The notes under the pieces are model-generated. The model made no database searches and was not told where the DNA came from. It worked only from the letters and a program-made list of their open reading frames with translations. A program made the position numbers and the translations under genes. Positions 28,787-38,952 of a stretch of 64,000 bases of DNA are shown here, one piece after another. The DNA is taken from assembly GCF_000696385.1 (NCBI RefSeq), contig NZ_JJMN01000062.1, positions 62,001-126,000 on the forward strand, given 5' to 3'. The stretch's first letter is position 1; the number at the start of each line of letters is the position of its first letter. Source of the DNA: Vibrio metoecus. GTDB taxonomy: Bacteria > Pseudomonadota > Gammaproteobacteria > Enterobacterales > Vibrionaceae.

Positions 28787-28814
28787 AAAAGCCGATGTGA
28801 CTGCATCGGCTTTT
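28787..28814. terminator. Bidirectional terminator between rraA and the MATE gene
   Basis: A GCCGATG/CATCGGC stem with a six-base loop is flanked by AAAA and TTTT between two convergent genes. Confidence 0.82.
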
Positions 28815-28843
28815 GTCATTTATCGGCTTTAGTATGCTGATCC

Positions 28844-30220
28844 TCAATCGGGAGTAAGTTGCTGACGCCGTAATCTCAGCGCATACAAATAACCTAATAA
28901 ACCGCCCAGCACGTTACCTACTGCAATACCAATAAATAAGCCTTCAATGTTGTACAGCGTGCCGCCAATCCAGGCGACAGGTAGGGTGAACACAAACAGG
29001 CGCATGAAACTCCACTGAAAGGCTTTGAGTGGCTGATGCAAGGCGTTGAGCGCTGAAACTAACATCATGACTACGCCTTGGAAGCCGTAGCTGACAGGCA
29101 CGACTAACAGATAGTGCCACAGCAGATCGCGCACCGCTTGCTCTTGAGAAAACAGCGCTGCCAGTGGAATGCTCAGCGGCACCATCATGATAAACACGAT
29201 GAGTTGAAACAGCAGAGAAAAGCGCAGGCTCAGAAAGAGTCCGGCAAAGCTGCGTGCTGGATTTTTCGCCCCCAGATTTTGCGCCATAAAGGGCGTGAGC
29301 GCTGAAGTGAGCGACATCAGTACCAAGATCAGAATCGACTCAATGCGCTGCGCCGCACCATACGCAGCCACCGCTGCGGTGCCGTGGCTTGAGAGCATGA
29401 TCATCAGCAGTGCGCCAGAAATTGGGTTCATCGCGGTGGAAAGCGCGGCAGGAGTGCCGATTTTTAAAATCTGCTGCCAGTCATGACGTAGATGCGGTAG
29501 TGACGGTATGGCGAGCAATTTTTCACGCTTAATCAGCAGATACAGTGAGCCGATTAATGCCCCTAGCCAAGAGAAGGCGCTAGCAATCGCAGCGCCTTGA
29601 ATGCCGAGCTCAGGAAATGGGCCATAGCCAAAAATCAGCAGTGGATCGAGCGCTCCATTGATAAAACCCGCTAGCATCATAATTTTGGCGGGTGTTTTGG
29701 TATCGCCAGTGGCGCGAATCGCGCTGTTACCTGCCATCGGTAGCACGAGCAGTGGAATGGTGAGATACCACACCACCATGTACTCTTTGATGAGTGGGAT
29801 CAGATCGTGGCTAGCACCAAGCAGTAAAAACAGTGGCTCAATGGTGAGTAAGCCGAGTGTCGAAGCGGCGGCAACCAGCAATAACGCTAGCAATAATCCA
29901 TGACTAGACACGCGCGCCGCTTGTCGTCCATCGCCTTGTCCGAGCAAGCGGCCTATGCAGGTGGAAAGCCCAACCCCAATCCCCATGGTGATACAGTTGA
30001 CCGCAAACGTAACCGGAAAGGTATAACTGATCGCCGCCAACGCTTGTGTCCCCAGTAGAGAAATAAAGAAAGTATCGACAAGGTTGAACATCAGAATTGC
30101 CACCAAACCGAAAATCATCGGTACGGTCATTTGCCGTAAAACGAGAGGGATGGGGGCAGAAAGCAGGCCGTGTTTATCTTGCATAGGATGGTGTGCGCGA
30201 AGGAACAAGGTGCCTAGCAT
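28844..30220 (-). CDS. MATE family multidrug/Na+ antiporter
   Basis: This is a MATE-type efflux transporter that would expel organic cations from the cytoplasm using an Na+ or H+ gradient. The 458-residue frame is hydrophobic with about 12 predicted segments, split into two related halves as in the family (PMIFGLVAILMFNLVDTFF near the start of the first half). V. cholerae has several MATE pumps and I cannot say which this is or its substrates. Two starts are possible: ATG 30220, or ATG 30184 (446 residues, beginning MQDKHGLL). Neither has a strong ribosome binding site, and the shorter one fits usual family length better. Confidence 0.85.
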   Translation of the reverse strand: MLGTLFLRAHHPMQDKHGLLSAPIPLVLRQMTVPMIFGLVAILMFNLVDTFFISLLGTQALAAISYTFPVTFAVNCITMGIGVGLSTCIGRLLGQGDGRQAARVSSHGLLLALLLVAAASTLGLLTIEPLFLLLGASHDLIPLIKEYMVVWYLTIPLLVLPMAGNSAIRATGDTKTPAKIMMLAGFINGALDPLLIFGYGPFPELGIQGAAIASAFSWLGALIGSLYLLIKREKLLAIPSLPHLRHDWQQILKIGTPAALSTAMNPISGALLMIMLSSHGTAAVAAYGAAQRIESILILVLMSLTSALTPFMAQNLGAKNPARSFAGLFLSLRFSLLFQLIVFIMMVPLSIPLAALFSQEQAVRDLLWHYLLVVPVSYGFQGVVMMLVSALNALHQPLKAFQWSFMRLFVFTLPVAWIGGTLYNIEGLFIGIAVGNVLGGLLGYLYALRLRRQQLTPD

Positions 30221-30279
30221 ACCTGAACTTAAAAACAGGGACTAGGGAAGGGGGCCTAGCGAGTGAATCGTGAGGTATT

Positions 30280-30311
30280 AAAAATAATAAGGCCAGCATT
30301 ATGCTGGCCTT
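30280..30311 (-). terminator. Rho-independent terminator after tpiA
   Basis: On the minus strand a ten-base stem AAGGCCAGCA/TGCTGGCCTT with a three-base loop is followed by a T-rich tail. Confidence 0.85.
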
Positions 30312-30337
30312 GAACGATACGTTGCGAGAGTCGCAAA

Positions 30338-31111
30338 TTACGCTTTTTTCGCTTCTGCGGCTGCTTTCGCGATCGCGGCAAAGCCTTTCGCATCCAGTGA
30401 TGCACCGCCAACCAGCGCACCGTCGATGTCTGGTTGTGCAAAGTAAGAGGCTGCGTTTTCTGGTTTCACGCTGCCGCCGTACTGGATGATCACTTGCTCT
30501 GCCACTGCAGCATCTTTCGCTGCGATCAGTGCACGGATAGATGCGTGAATACGTTGTGCATCATCTGCTGTTGCTGCTTTACCCGTACCGATTGCCCAGA
30601 TTGGTTCGTAAGCGATGATCGCGCCGTTCAGAGCTTCAACGCCGTAAGCGTCGATCACTGCGTTGATTTGGCGAGCACATACTGCTTCTGTTTCGCCCGC
30701 TTCGTTTTGCGCTTCAGTTTCACCGATACAGAATACTGGCGTTAGGCCGTTTTCTTTCAGGAACGCAAATTTCTTGGCAACGAACTCGTCAGATTCTTTG
30801 TGGTAATCACGACGCTCAGAGTGACCGATGATGATATGAGAAGCACCGAAATCTTTCAGCATCGCTGGAGACATGTCACCGGTGTACGCACCGTTGTTGT
30901 GAGTATCGGTGTTTTGTGCACCTAGGATCAGCTTGTTGCCGCCTTCTTTGATCAGGCGCTCTGCCAGATCCAAATACATTGCTGGTGGAGCAATAACCAC
31001 ATCAACACCCGCAACACCTTCAAGTTCTGCATTCAAGCCGTTTAGCAGGTCAGTGACCATAGCTTTGCTGCCATTCAGTTTCCAGTTACCCATCACAACA
31101 GGACGACGCAT
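30338..31111 (-). CDS. tpiA: Triosephosphate isomerase TpiA
   Basis: TpiA interconverts dihydroxyacetone phosphate and glyceraldehyde 3-phosphate. From ATG 31111, with GGAGA upstream, the product is 257 residues. Catalytic residues are Lys11 (NWKLNG), His97 ([10 protein letters not shown]) and Glu169 ([11 protein letters not shown]), and the phosphate loop is present ([17 protein letters not shown]). An upstream in-frame start at 31135 would add eight residues not found in the family, so it is rejected. Confidence 0.97.
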   Translation of the reverse strand: MRRPVVMGNWKLNGSKAMVTDLLNGLNAELEGVAGVDVVIAPPAMYLDLAERLIKEGGNKLILGAQNTDTHNNGAYTGDMSPAMLKDFGASHIIIGHSERRDYHKESDEFVAKKFAFLKENGLTPVFCIGETEAQNEAGETEAVCARQINAVIDAYGVEALNGAIIAYEPIWAIGTGKAATADDAQRIHASIRALIAAKDAAVAEQVIIQYGGSVKPENAASYFAQPDIDGALVGGASLDAKGFAAIAKAAAEAKKA

Positions 31112-31354
31112 AGGAATATCTCCATATCTAATCAATGTAAAAAATAAACTCGCAGGACTATAGCAGAATAAATTCGTCAGATCATGACTCGTATCATGTC
31201 TTTATGGGATCTCACAGACGCGACAAATCAGCAATCGAGTGATCTGAGTGACAGATTATTCGGTAGTAGCTCGGTTTTTGTGGTTTAACTTGTTATTACT
31301 ATCCCTCTCTCTAAGTCGGAACCACTTTTATCCATCGTTAGCAAGGAACTGCCA

Positions 31355-31702
31355 ATGCCCAATCTCGTTATGGAATACTCAAACTCAGTCGATGAACGCA
31401 TCAACGTGCAAGGATTATTGGAAGATTTGCATCAAGCCGCGATTGATTCAGGACTGTTTGAAACAAGTTCGGTAAAATCTCGTGCACTGCGCTGCCACCA
31501 TTGGTTGATTGGTGATGAGGGCGATAGCGTCGATTTTATTCATATCAGCTTTGAGCTGCTGGCGGGACGTAGTGCGGAGCAAAAACGTGAATTATCGCGT
31601 AAGCTAATGGAAATTTTGGCGGCGAAAGCCAGCCATGTACGCAGTTTGACCATTAATATTCGAGATATGGACACGGACTGTTTTCAAAAAGTCATCAATT
31701 GA
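31355..31702 (+). CDS. 5-carboxymethyl-2-hydroxymuconate delta-isomerase-like protein
   Basis: The 115-residue product resembles CHMI (HpaF), a small tautomerase-superfamily enzyme of homoprotocatechuate breakdown. It begins MPNLVMEYSNSV, and in this superfamily Pro after the initiator Met is the catalytic base. The mid-region LRCHHWLIGDEGDSVDFIHISFELLAGRS and the later SLTINIRDMD fit the family. No other homoprotocatechuate genes are nearby, so its substrate here is unknown and it may have another tautomerase role. AAGGA lies upstream of the start. The next gene follows by 22 bases and is probably co-transcribed. Confidence 0.83.
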   Translation: MPNLVMEYSNSVDERINVQGLLEDLHQAAIDSGLFETSSVKSRALRCHHWLIGDEGDSVDFIHISFELLAGRSAEQKRELSRKLMEILAAKASHVRSLTINIRDMDTDCFQKVIN

Positions 31703-31724
31703 TGATCTTGTTTAGGTAAAAATC

Positions 31725-32165
31725 ATGTCGTTACAAACACTGTTGTTTTCTTTTCAGGGGCGTATTGGGCGTCAAACCTTTTGGCTGTGGAACATTTGTT
31801 ACTACGCGATGATCGCGGGGTTTGCGATTGGGTCTAATCAGCTGTTTCCCGATGTCGCTCATCTGATCTTGCCGGTTTTTCTGCTGTTGGTTTTGGTGCC
31901 GGATTTGGCGATTACCGCCAAACGGTGGCATGACCGTGATAAATCCAGCTGGTGGCTACTGCTGAATGTCCCCTTGGTGATTGGTCGTATGACATTGCCA
32001 GCCGGAGAGCTAGCGGCCAGTGCGCAACCGGGCGTGATGGAAACGCTAGTGTCGTTGGTCGCACTGCTGTGTGGGGCATGGATTCTGGTGGAGTGCGGAT
32101 TTCTAGCTGGGAGTGATGGCAATAACCGATTTGGCCCACAACCCCAAGGGCTGAAAAAAGCGTAA
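31725..32165 (+). CDS. DUF805 family inner-membrane protein
   Basis: This 146-residue membrane protein belongs to the DUF805 family (YhaH-like), whose function is not established. It has the family N-terminus FSFQGRIGRQTFW, about four hydrophobic segments, the conserved cytoplasmic loop AITAKRWHDRDKSSWW, and the C-terminal GSDGNNRFGPQP. It probably shares a transcript with the upstream isomerase-like gene. Confidence 0.86.
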   Translation: MSLQTLLFSFQGRIGRQTFWLWNICYYAMIAGFAIGSNQLFPDVAHLILPVFLLLVLVPDLAITAKRWHDRDKSSWWLLLNVPLVIGRMTLPAGELAASAQPGVMETLVSLVALLCGAWILVECGFLAGSDGNNRFGPQPQGLKKA

Positions 32166-32181
32166 GTGTGTGGTTGAGTTG

Positions 32182-32211
32182 AAGAGGAGGCGAATGCCTC
32201 CTCTTCGTTTA
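32182..32211 (+). terminator. Terminator-like hairpin after the DUF805 gene
   Basis: A ten-base stem AAGAGGAGGC/GCCTCCTCTT with a GAAT loop is followed by a modest T-rich stretch. It lies between convergent genes. Confidence 0.68.
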
Positions 32212-32238
32212 TTCTGTGCTGATGATTGTAAGGCGCGA

Positions 32239-32601
32239 TTAACGCCAACCATCGTCCTGAACGGTTCGTGGGCGAAATGGCACAATGTCAGCAACGGCAT
32301 TTTGCTGCAAATCTCCATCCAAAGCATTACGAAAGCGTACCATTTGTTGGCTGTAGCTCGCGCATCAAAATGACCGTTGGTCGTGTACTGGGTTTTTGCA
32401 CTGGCCTACGACTCGATCGATATGGCTTTGTTGTGCCCAGAGTCGATTCTGCATAGCAAGTGAAGCGGAGAGAATCATCTCTTCGCACATCTCTTTTTTA
32501 AACTGCTCAAAAGCATCTGGATGATGTTTCGCAAGGGCAACCAACTCATCAAAAGGTGGTAATACCTGATTATAGGGTTCGGGTAAATGAGGGGGTGTCA
32601 T
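32239..32601 (-). CDS. DUF3135 family protein (frame interrupted by three extra bases)
   Basis: This small cytoplasmic protein of unknown function belongs to a family of vibrios and relatives. The start ATG 32601 gives MTPPHLPEPYNQVLPPFDEL. As printed, the frame changes after RCKNP-like sequence (QCKNPVHD) and meets a TGA near 32365. Removing three single bases between about 32318 and 32352 makes it read VHANVILMRELQQQMVRFRNALDG and on to VPFRPRTVQDDGWR, ending at 32239 with 119 residues. The downstream segment is in the original frame, so the three insertions cancel but leave a stop between. It is on the same strand as the SufR-like gene, 132 bases after it. Confidence 0.75.
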
Positions 32602-32733
32602 GTTTCGATCCTCCGCCTTTTGGCAAACTGATGCTTTTATCAACAGTTCAAGCTTAAGCGATTTTTATTGAGCTTGGCGGAACGAATGTCGAGCTTCTTA
32701 TAAATAAGACAGAAGTGGTCGACATGGTGTTTG

Positions 32734-33351
32734 TCATCGCGCTGAAATGAAGTAAGTGCAGCGACGCTCTCCGCTAACAATGTGTTCGCGGCGTTCGATG
32801 TGGCAGCCTTCTCCCAATAAGCGACGAAAGACATTTAACTCAGATTGGCACAGGTTTGGGCAGCGAGTCGCGGCTTTACAAATTGGGCAGTGGTTTTCGA
32901 TCAAGATAAATCCTTGATCACGGATTTCTAGCTCAGCCATGTAGCCTTCTTGTTCACGCAGCGCCACTAAAGCTTCGAGCTTATCTTGTAAAGAATGGCA
33001 GTGGGTTAAGGCCTGTTGGTAAGCGGTGAAAGTTTGCGCTTCTCGCTCCGCTGCGACTTTTGCTAATCCTTCTTGCCCAAAAATATGCTCAACCGCATCA
33101 ATTACTTGAATGGTCAGTTCACCATGACGATCGGCAAACTGATTGTGTCCTTTCGCCGTTAAAGACCAGTGGCGAGTTGGGCGGCCGACTTTCACTTTCA
33201 CATCATAAAACGAGAGTACACCGTCATCTTCCAAACTTTGCAAATGCTGACGAGCGCCCATGGTGGTAATGCCTAGGTCTTCAGCAAGTTGTTTGGCGGT
33301 TACGGAGCCTTCACGTTTAATGGTGTGAAGAATGCGGTCAACCGTTTTCAT
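32734..33351 (-). CDS. SufR-like Fe-S transcriptional regulator
   Basis: This 205-residue protein has an N-terminal DeoR/ArsR-like winged helix (about 5-65; GSVTAKQLAEDLGITTMGARQHLQSLEDDGVL) and a C-terminal domain with seven cysteines. Cys155, 158, 164, 168, 183 and 198 (HCPICKAATRC, NLC, EGC, ERRCTY) are clustered as in SufR-type proteins that ligate an Fe-S cluster; Cys118 stands apart. SufR represses suf-type Fe-S assembly genes in cyanobacteria. Here no suf or isc gene is nearby, so the target is unknown. The neighbours are a DUF3135 gene and groESL. It might sense iron, oxygen or nitric oxide (inference). Confidence 0.78.
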   Translation of the reverse strand: MKTVDRILHTIKREGSVTAKQLAEDLGITTMGARQHLQSLEDDGVLSFYDVKVKVGRPTRHWSLTAKGHNQFADRHGELTIQVIDAVEHIFGQEGLAKVAAEREAQTFTAYQQALTHCHSLQDKLEALVALREQEGYMAELEIRDQGFILIENHCPICKAATRCPNLCQSELNVFRRLLGEGCHIERREHIVSGERRCTYFISAR

Positions 33352-33660
33352 CGTTTCTGGTTATCCTTGTTTTTAAAAGGTTGGGGCGCTGATTTGTATT
33401 GAGTGTCAGCGCATCTTTTCTCTGCCGTTATTATGAAACGTGAATTTAATAAAGCAAACCATTTACTATATCGATGATCGCCGCCGCTCACTTGCCAAGG
33501 AAGGAGGGGGGATTGGTGTTTGAAAATGTTTAATTTAATTCACGTTTTTTTACGTCTTGCCCCCTTGGGATATGGCACAACTTACCCCACATAAGTGACA
33601 CATGCTGATGATCAGCGTTTTTATCAACCATACGGAAAATTAAATCAGGAGAGACGACCG
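33352..33660. promoter_or_regulatory. groESL upstream region with candidate sigma-32 promoter
   Basis: This 309-base divergent gap holds the promoters of groESL and the SufR-like gene. At 33564-33592 a CTTGGGA box and a CCCCACAT box are separated by 14 bases, which fits the sigma-32 heat-shock consensus. It ends about 70 bases before the groES start. I see no CIRCE inverted repeat, so heat control is probably by sigma-32 alone. Nothing else recognised. Confidence 0.72.
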
Positions 33661-33951
33661 ATGAATATTCGTCCATTACATGACCGAGTGATCGTTGAAC
33701 GCCAAGAAGTTGAATCAAAATCTGCTGGTGGAATTGTTCTAACTGGTTCTGCGGCGGAAAAATCAACGCGCGGTAAAGTGTTGGCTGTTGGTAAAGGCCG
33801 CATTCTAGAGAACGGTTCTGTTCAACCTTTGGACGTCAAAGTAGGCGACACCGTGATCTTCGCAGAAAGCTACGGCACAAAAACAGAAAAGATCGATGGC
33901 AAAGAAGTGCTGATCTTGGCTGAACATGACATTTTGGCAATCGTTGAATAA
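33661..33951 (+). CDS. groES: Co-chaperonin GroES
   Basis: GroES is the heptameric lid of the GroEL folding chamber. From ATG 33661, with AGGAGA upstream, it is 96 residues: [16 protein letters not shown], the mobile loop that binds GroEL ([17 protein letters not shown]), and the C-terminal [14 protein letters not shown] longer in-frame start at 33595 is rejected, because it would run back to the sigma-32 promoter and add residues not seen in the family. Confidence 0.97.
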   Translation: MNIRPLHDRVIVERQEVESKSAGGIVLTGSAAEKSTRGKVLAVGKGRILENGSVQPLDVKVGDTVIFAESYGTKTEKIDGKEVLILAEHDILAIVE

Positions 33952-34001
33952 TTGATTCTGAATCCCAACGAAATCAATAACTGAATTTAGAAAGGAAATG
34001 A

Positions 34002-35639
<1,638 letters not shown>

Positions 35640-35661
35640 TTATCCCCCTTAGCAGGAAAAG

Positions 35662-35686
35662 CCGGAGCCCAAGCTCCGGTTTTTTT
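35662..35686 (+). terminator. Rho-independent terminator after groEL
   Basis: A CCGGAGC/GCTCCGG stem with a CCAA loop is followed by T7. Confidence 0.9.
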
Positions 35687-35849
35687 ATGCCGTGGTTATG
35701 CTAAAGCATGGTTAAAATTAGCCAGCATGACCAAGAACATGACGATAAACGGCGCGGAAAACTGACACAATATTCACATTACCTTATGCAAGATATGGAT
35801 AATGTTGCTCAGTTTTCCCCCTTGTCCATCCTGATTGGAGGTTATTTTT

Positions 35850-36410
35850 ATGAACAAGCCGTTTGCTTTGATGGCGCTTACTGCAGCGATGGCTGCTCCG
35901 GCCGCACTGGCTTCAACCCCAGTTATGTTCTCTTCTATCGACAACTTCAACACGCCAGATGCGAACCAAGTTGCGGGTGTGCGTTTGTCGGCACTGCACG
36001 GTAAAGTGAATGAAGTCAAAGGGGTCGATTTTTCGATTCTTGGCCTGTCTGAAACCAATAAAACAACAGGTGTGAACTTTGGTTTGTTGTTCGGTGCGAG
36101 CAAAGTCAACCAAGAGATGATGGGTGCATCACTGGGTCTTTTGAACTGGAATACCGGTAATACTTACGGTGCGAACTTAGGTTTTGTGAACCTGACTCAC
36201 GATGTGAAAGGCGCGAACTTGAGCTTTGTGAACTACTCAGAAGGTAACACTCTCGTTGACCTAGGTGCGGCCAACTTCTCGAACACTTCAACAGTGCAGT
36301 TTGGCCTATTCAACAAAACGGAAAAAATTGAAGGCGTACAGATTGGTTTGATCAACTGTGCGGACAACGGTTTCTTTAAGTGTTTCCCAATCATTAACTT
36401 TGCGAAGTAA
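35850..36410 (+). CDS. Secreted repeat protein, LA2272-like surface repeat family (function unknown)
   Basis: The 186-residue product begins with a clear signal peptide (MNKPFALMALTAAMAAPAALAS), so it is exported. The mature part consists of about eight degenerate repeats of 14-20 residues with a core of the type G-V/A-x-hydrophobic-G-hydrophobic-N, for example TGVNFGLLFGASKVN, YGANLGFVNLTHDVK and GVQIGLINCADNG. This suggests a beta-solenoid or beta-rich surface fold. It ends FPIINFAK. Two Cys near the end may form a disulfide. I chose ATG 35850 (GGAGG upstream) over an upstream in-frame start at 35835. I know no function. It stands alone between groEL and epmB. Confidence 0.72.
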   Translation: MNKPFALMALTAAMAAPAALASTPVMFSSIDNFNTPDANQVAGVRLSALHGKVNEVKGVDFSILGLSETNKTTGVNFGLLFGASKVNQEMMGASLGLLNWNTGNTYGANLGFVNLTHDVKGANLSFVNYSEGNTLVDLGAANFSNTSTVQFGLFNKTEKIEGVQIGLINCADNGFFKCFPIINFAK

Positions 36411-36416
36411 TGATGC

Positions 36417-36444
36417 AAAAAGCGTTGCCTAGGCAACGCTTTTT
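36417..36444. terminator. Bidirectional terminator between the repeat-protein gene and epmB
   Basis: A perfect 20-base palindrome (AGCGTTGCCT and its complement) is flanked by AAAA and TTTT between convergent genes. Confidence 0.85.
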
Positions 36445-36446
36445 CT

Positions 36447-37469
36447 TTATTCAAGATGCAGATCAAGCGGTGTCTTGCTGGGTCTGCCACCGATTTCTCG
36501 GGTTAATTTTGGCACCAGATAGCCGGAAACCCGCTCAATCAAGCCGGCCATAATCTGCCGTGCTTCTCCATCACTCACGTAAAAATGCGCTGCGCCTTGC
36601 ACCTTATCCAACACATGCAAGTAATAAGGCAGAATTCCCGCATCAAACAAGGTTTCGCTGAGGGCGACTTGTGCAGCAACGGTATCATTTACCCCTTTGA
36701 GCAGCACACCTTGGTTAAGTAAAGTCACGTTCACTGCGCGTAAGCGTGCCATTTGCTGTTTGAGCTCCAGATTGATTTCATTGGCGTGGTTGATGTGTGT
36801 CACTAGCAGTACTTGCAAGCGCGTTTGAGCGAACAGTTCAACCAATTCCTCGGTGATACGCGCTGGGATCACCACCGGCAATCGCGAGTGAATGCGCAGT
36901 CGTTTGATGTGCGGGATCGCTGCGATACGCTCTATCAGCCACGCAAGCTCATGATCTTTGGCCATCAAAGGATCACCACCGGAGAAGATTACTTCATTGA
37001 GTTGCGGATTCTGCGCAATGTAATCAAGACTTTGCTGCCAAATTGCTTTACTGCCTTTGTTATCTTCATAAGGGAAATGACGACGAAAACAGTAGCGGCA
37101 GTTGATGGCACAACCGCCTTTCACGATCAACAAGCAGCGATTTTTATACTTGTGTAGCAAGCCTGGAATCGCGTTGTTTTGCTCATCCAGAGGATCATTG
37201 GAATAGCCGGGATGTACTTCAAATTCTGCATTTAAGGGCAAAACTTGACGTAAAAGTGGATCGTAAGGATTGCCTTTTTGCATGCGATCGACAAAACTTT
37301 GCGGCACCCGCTGCGCAAACAGTTTGCGCGCTTCAAATCCGTCTTGCCATGGCGAAGGATCGATCTCAAGTTGCTGCAACAATTGCAGAGGATCGGAGAT
37401 CGCGTTTGCCAGCTGTTGCAACCAGTTTTGCTCAACAGAAATGACTTTTCGGGTTATGATGTGCGGCAT
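36447..37469 (-). CDS. epmB: EF-P (R)-beta-lysine synthesis enzyme EpmB (lysine 2,3-aminomutase family)
   Basis: EpmB is a radical-SAM, PLP-dependent aminomutase that converts alpha-lysine to (R)-beta-lysine for EF-P modification. The 340-residue protein has the radical-SAM cysteine motif CxxxCxxC in GGCAINCRYCFRRHFPY, the glycine-rich SAM site VIFSGGDPLM and the PLP-lysine region near the C-terminus. It is shorter than clostridial lysine 2,3-aminomutase, as EpmB proteins are. It is divergent from efp with only 32 bases between their start codons, so the promoters must overlap. Confidence 0.94.
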   Translation of the reverse strand: MPHIITRKVISVEQNWLQQLANAISDPLQLLQQLEIDPSPWQDGFEARKLFAQRVPQSFVDRMQKGNPYDPLLRQVLPLNAEFEVHPGYSNDPLDEQNNAIPGLLHKYKNRCLLIVKGGCAINCRYCFRRHFPYEDNKGSKAIWQQSLDYIAQNPQLNEVIFSGGDPLMAKDHELAWLIERIAAIPHIKRLRIHSRLPVVIPARITEELVELFAQTRLQVLLVTHINHANEINLELKQQMARLRAVNVTLLNQGVLLKGVNDTVAAQVALSETLFDAGILPYYLHVLDKVQGAAHFYVSDGEARQIMAGLIERVSGYLVPKLTREIGGRPSKTPLDLHLE

Positions 37470-37501
37470 TGATTTTAACTCGAAGATAGTAAGAGGAAAA
37501 A

Positions 37502-38068
37502 ATGGCTACTGTTAGCACGAATGAATTTAAAGGCGGTCTCAAAATTATGCTTGATAACGAGCCTTGTGTCATTCTCGAAAACGAGTATGTAAAACCAGGT
37601 AAAGGTCAGGCATTCAACCGCGTGAGAATCCGTAAGCTGCTTACTGGTAAAGTTCTGGAAAAAACCTTTAAGTCAGGTGACACCGCAGAAGTTGCAGATG
37701 TTATCGATATCGATCTGGATTACCTGTACAACGATGGCGAATTCTACCACTTCATGAACAACAGCACATTCGAACAGCTTGCTGCAGATGCAAAAGCGGT
37801 TGGCGAGAATGCGAAATGGTTGGTAGAAAACAACACTTGTATGCTGACGCTGTGGAATGGTAACCCAATCGCGGTAACTCCACCAAACTTCGTTGAGCTA
37901 GAAGTGACAGAAACTGACCCAGGCGTAAAAGGTGACACTCAAGGTACTGGCGGTAAACCTGCAACTCTGTCTACTGGTGCTGTCGTTCGTGTACCTCTAT
38001 TCGTACAGATTGGCGAAGTGATCAAAGTGGACACTCGCTCTGCAGAATACGTTGGCCGTGTGAAGTAA
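37502..38068 (+). CDS. efp: Translation elongation factor P
   Basis: EF-P rescues ribosomes stalled on polyproline stretches. The 188-residue product has the three-domain EF-P layout. Lys34 in [10 protein letters not shown] is the residue that receives beta-lysine in EpmA/EpmB organisms. Both modification genes are in this window, so the Lys34-type pathway is expected. AGAGGAAAAA precedes the ATG. Divergent from epmB. Confidence 0.97.
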   Translation: MATVSTNEFKGGLKIMLDNEPCVILENEYVKPGKGQAFNRVRIRKLLTGKVLEKTFKSGDTAEVADVIDIDLDYLYNDGEFYHFMNNSTFEQLAADAKAVGENAKWLVENNTCMLTLWNGNPIAVTPPNFVELEVTETDPGVKGDTQGTGGKPATLSTGAVVRVPLFVQIGEVIKVDTRSAEYVGRVK

Positions 38069-38086
38069 TCACCTCGGTAACAAGAA

Positions 38087-38113
38087 AAAACCAACCTTGC
38101 GGTTGGTTTTTTT
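38087..38113 (+). terminator. Rho-independent terminator after efp
   Basis: An AACCAACC/GGTTGGTT stem with a TTGC loop is followed by a T-run, and an A-run precedes it. Confidence 0.88.
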
Positions 38114-38149
38114 ATGCGTGTTTTGCTCTTGTTGCTTGAACACACCAAT

Positions 38150-38180
38150 AAAAAAGCTGGCCTGTAAGCCAGCTTTTTTT
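38150..38180 (-). terminator. Rho-independent terminator after frdD
   Basis: An AGCTGGC/GCCAGCT stem with a six-base loop is flanked by A-run and T-run. On the minus strand it closes the frdABCD operon. Confidence 0.85.
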
Positions 38181-38193
38181 GATACTTCACATA

Positions 38194-38556
38194 TTAGATC
38201 ATGAAGATAAACACGACCGCCAGTGCTGAGATGATAGTCGCAAAGCCGTAGCAAGCGATTTTCCCTGCCACACCGGTGTGGAATTTCAGGTCATGCATAC
38301 CGTGGTGAACACGGTGCATGGCATGCCACATTGGTAGAGCTAAAGTGCCGATGATGAACAATGCGCCAATGATGCTGGTTGCAAAGCTAGCAACACGCTC
38401 ATAGCTCAGCGCTTCGGCATCAATCACGCCTAGCGGTGCAAGAATGCCCAGCACTAGAACCGTGATCGGGGTGATCATGGCAAACCAAGTGCCACCAGCA
38501 CCAAACAGGCTCCACCATACGGGTTCGTCTGAACGTTTTGGGTTGGTATTAATCAC
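38194..38556 (-). CDS. frdD: Fumarate reductase membrane subunit FrdD
   Basis: FrdD is the second membrane anchor of fumarate reductase and helps bind menaquinol. The start is GTG 38556, giving [21 protein letters not shown], which aligns with the E. coli start (120 residues); the frame extends further upstream but that part is not conserved. Three membrane helices are predicted, with the conserved His-rich turn [14 protein letters not shown]. Last gene of frdABCD, 10 bases after frdC. Confidence 0.94.
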   Translation of the reverse strand: MINTNPKRSDEPVWWSLFGAGGTWFAMITPITVLVLGILAPLGVIDAEALSYERVASFATSIIGALFIIGTLALPMWHAMHRVHHGMHDLKFHTGVAGKIACYGFATIISALAVVFIFMI

Positions 38557-38566
38557 AATAAGCTCC

Positions 38567-38950
38567 TTACACCACAATAAGAACGATCAGTGAGATAAAG
38601 GCCACGGCCGCCCACTGTGCTAGCACGATGATTTTTTTATCAACCAGTTTGCCGCCTAAACGAATAGGCACGACTTGTGGCATCATGCTGAAGAAGGTTT
38701 GCGCATGGAACAAGCTACCCGCCAGTGCCACAATGTTGATCGCAACGATGAGTGGGTTGGCCATAAAATCCAACCAGGTTTGCCATGCTTCAGGGCCTTT
38801 CACCAGAGAACCCAAGCCAACGGTTAGGAACAAGGTAAACAGGATTAATGGCAGAACCGTCGCTTCACGCACCATGTAGAAGCGGTAGAAAGGATGATCC
38901 TTCCACCAAGTACGTTTCATTTCACGAACATAAGGTTTACGGTTACTCAT
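38567..38950 (-). CDS. frdC: Fumarate reductase membrane subunit FrdC
   Basis: FrdC is a 127-residue membrane anchor with three predicted helices. The N-terminal [28 protein letters not shown] is the conserved cytoplasmic segment containing the Glu and Arg used at the quinone site. It follows frdB by two bases, so the two are probably coupled. Confidence 0.95.
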   Translation of the reverse strand: MSNRKPYVREMKRTWWKDHPFYRFYMVREATVLPLILFTLFLTVGLGSLVKGPEAWQTWLDFMANPLIVAINIVALAGSLFHAQTFFSMMPQVVPIRLGGKLVDKKIIVLAQWAAVAFISLIVLIVV

Positions 38951-38952
38951 CC

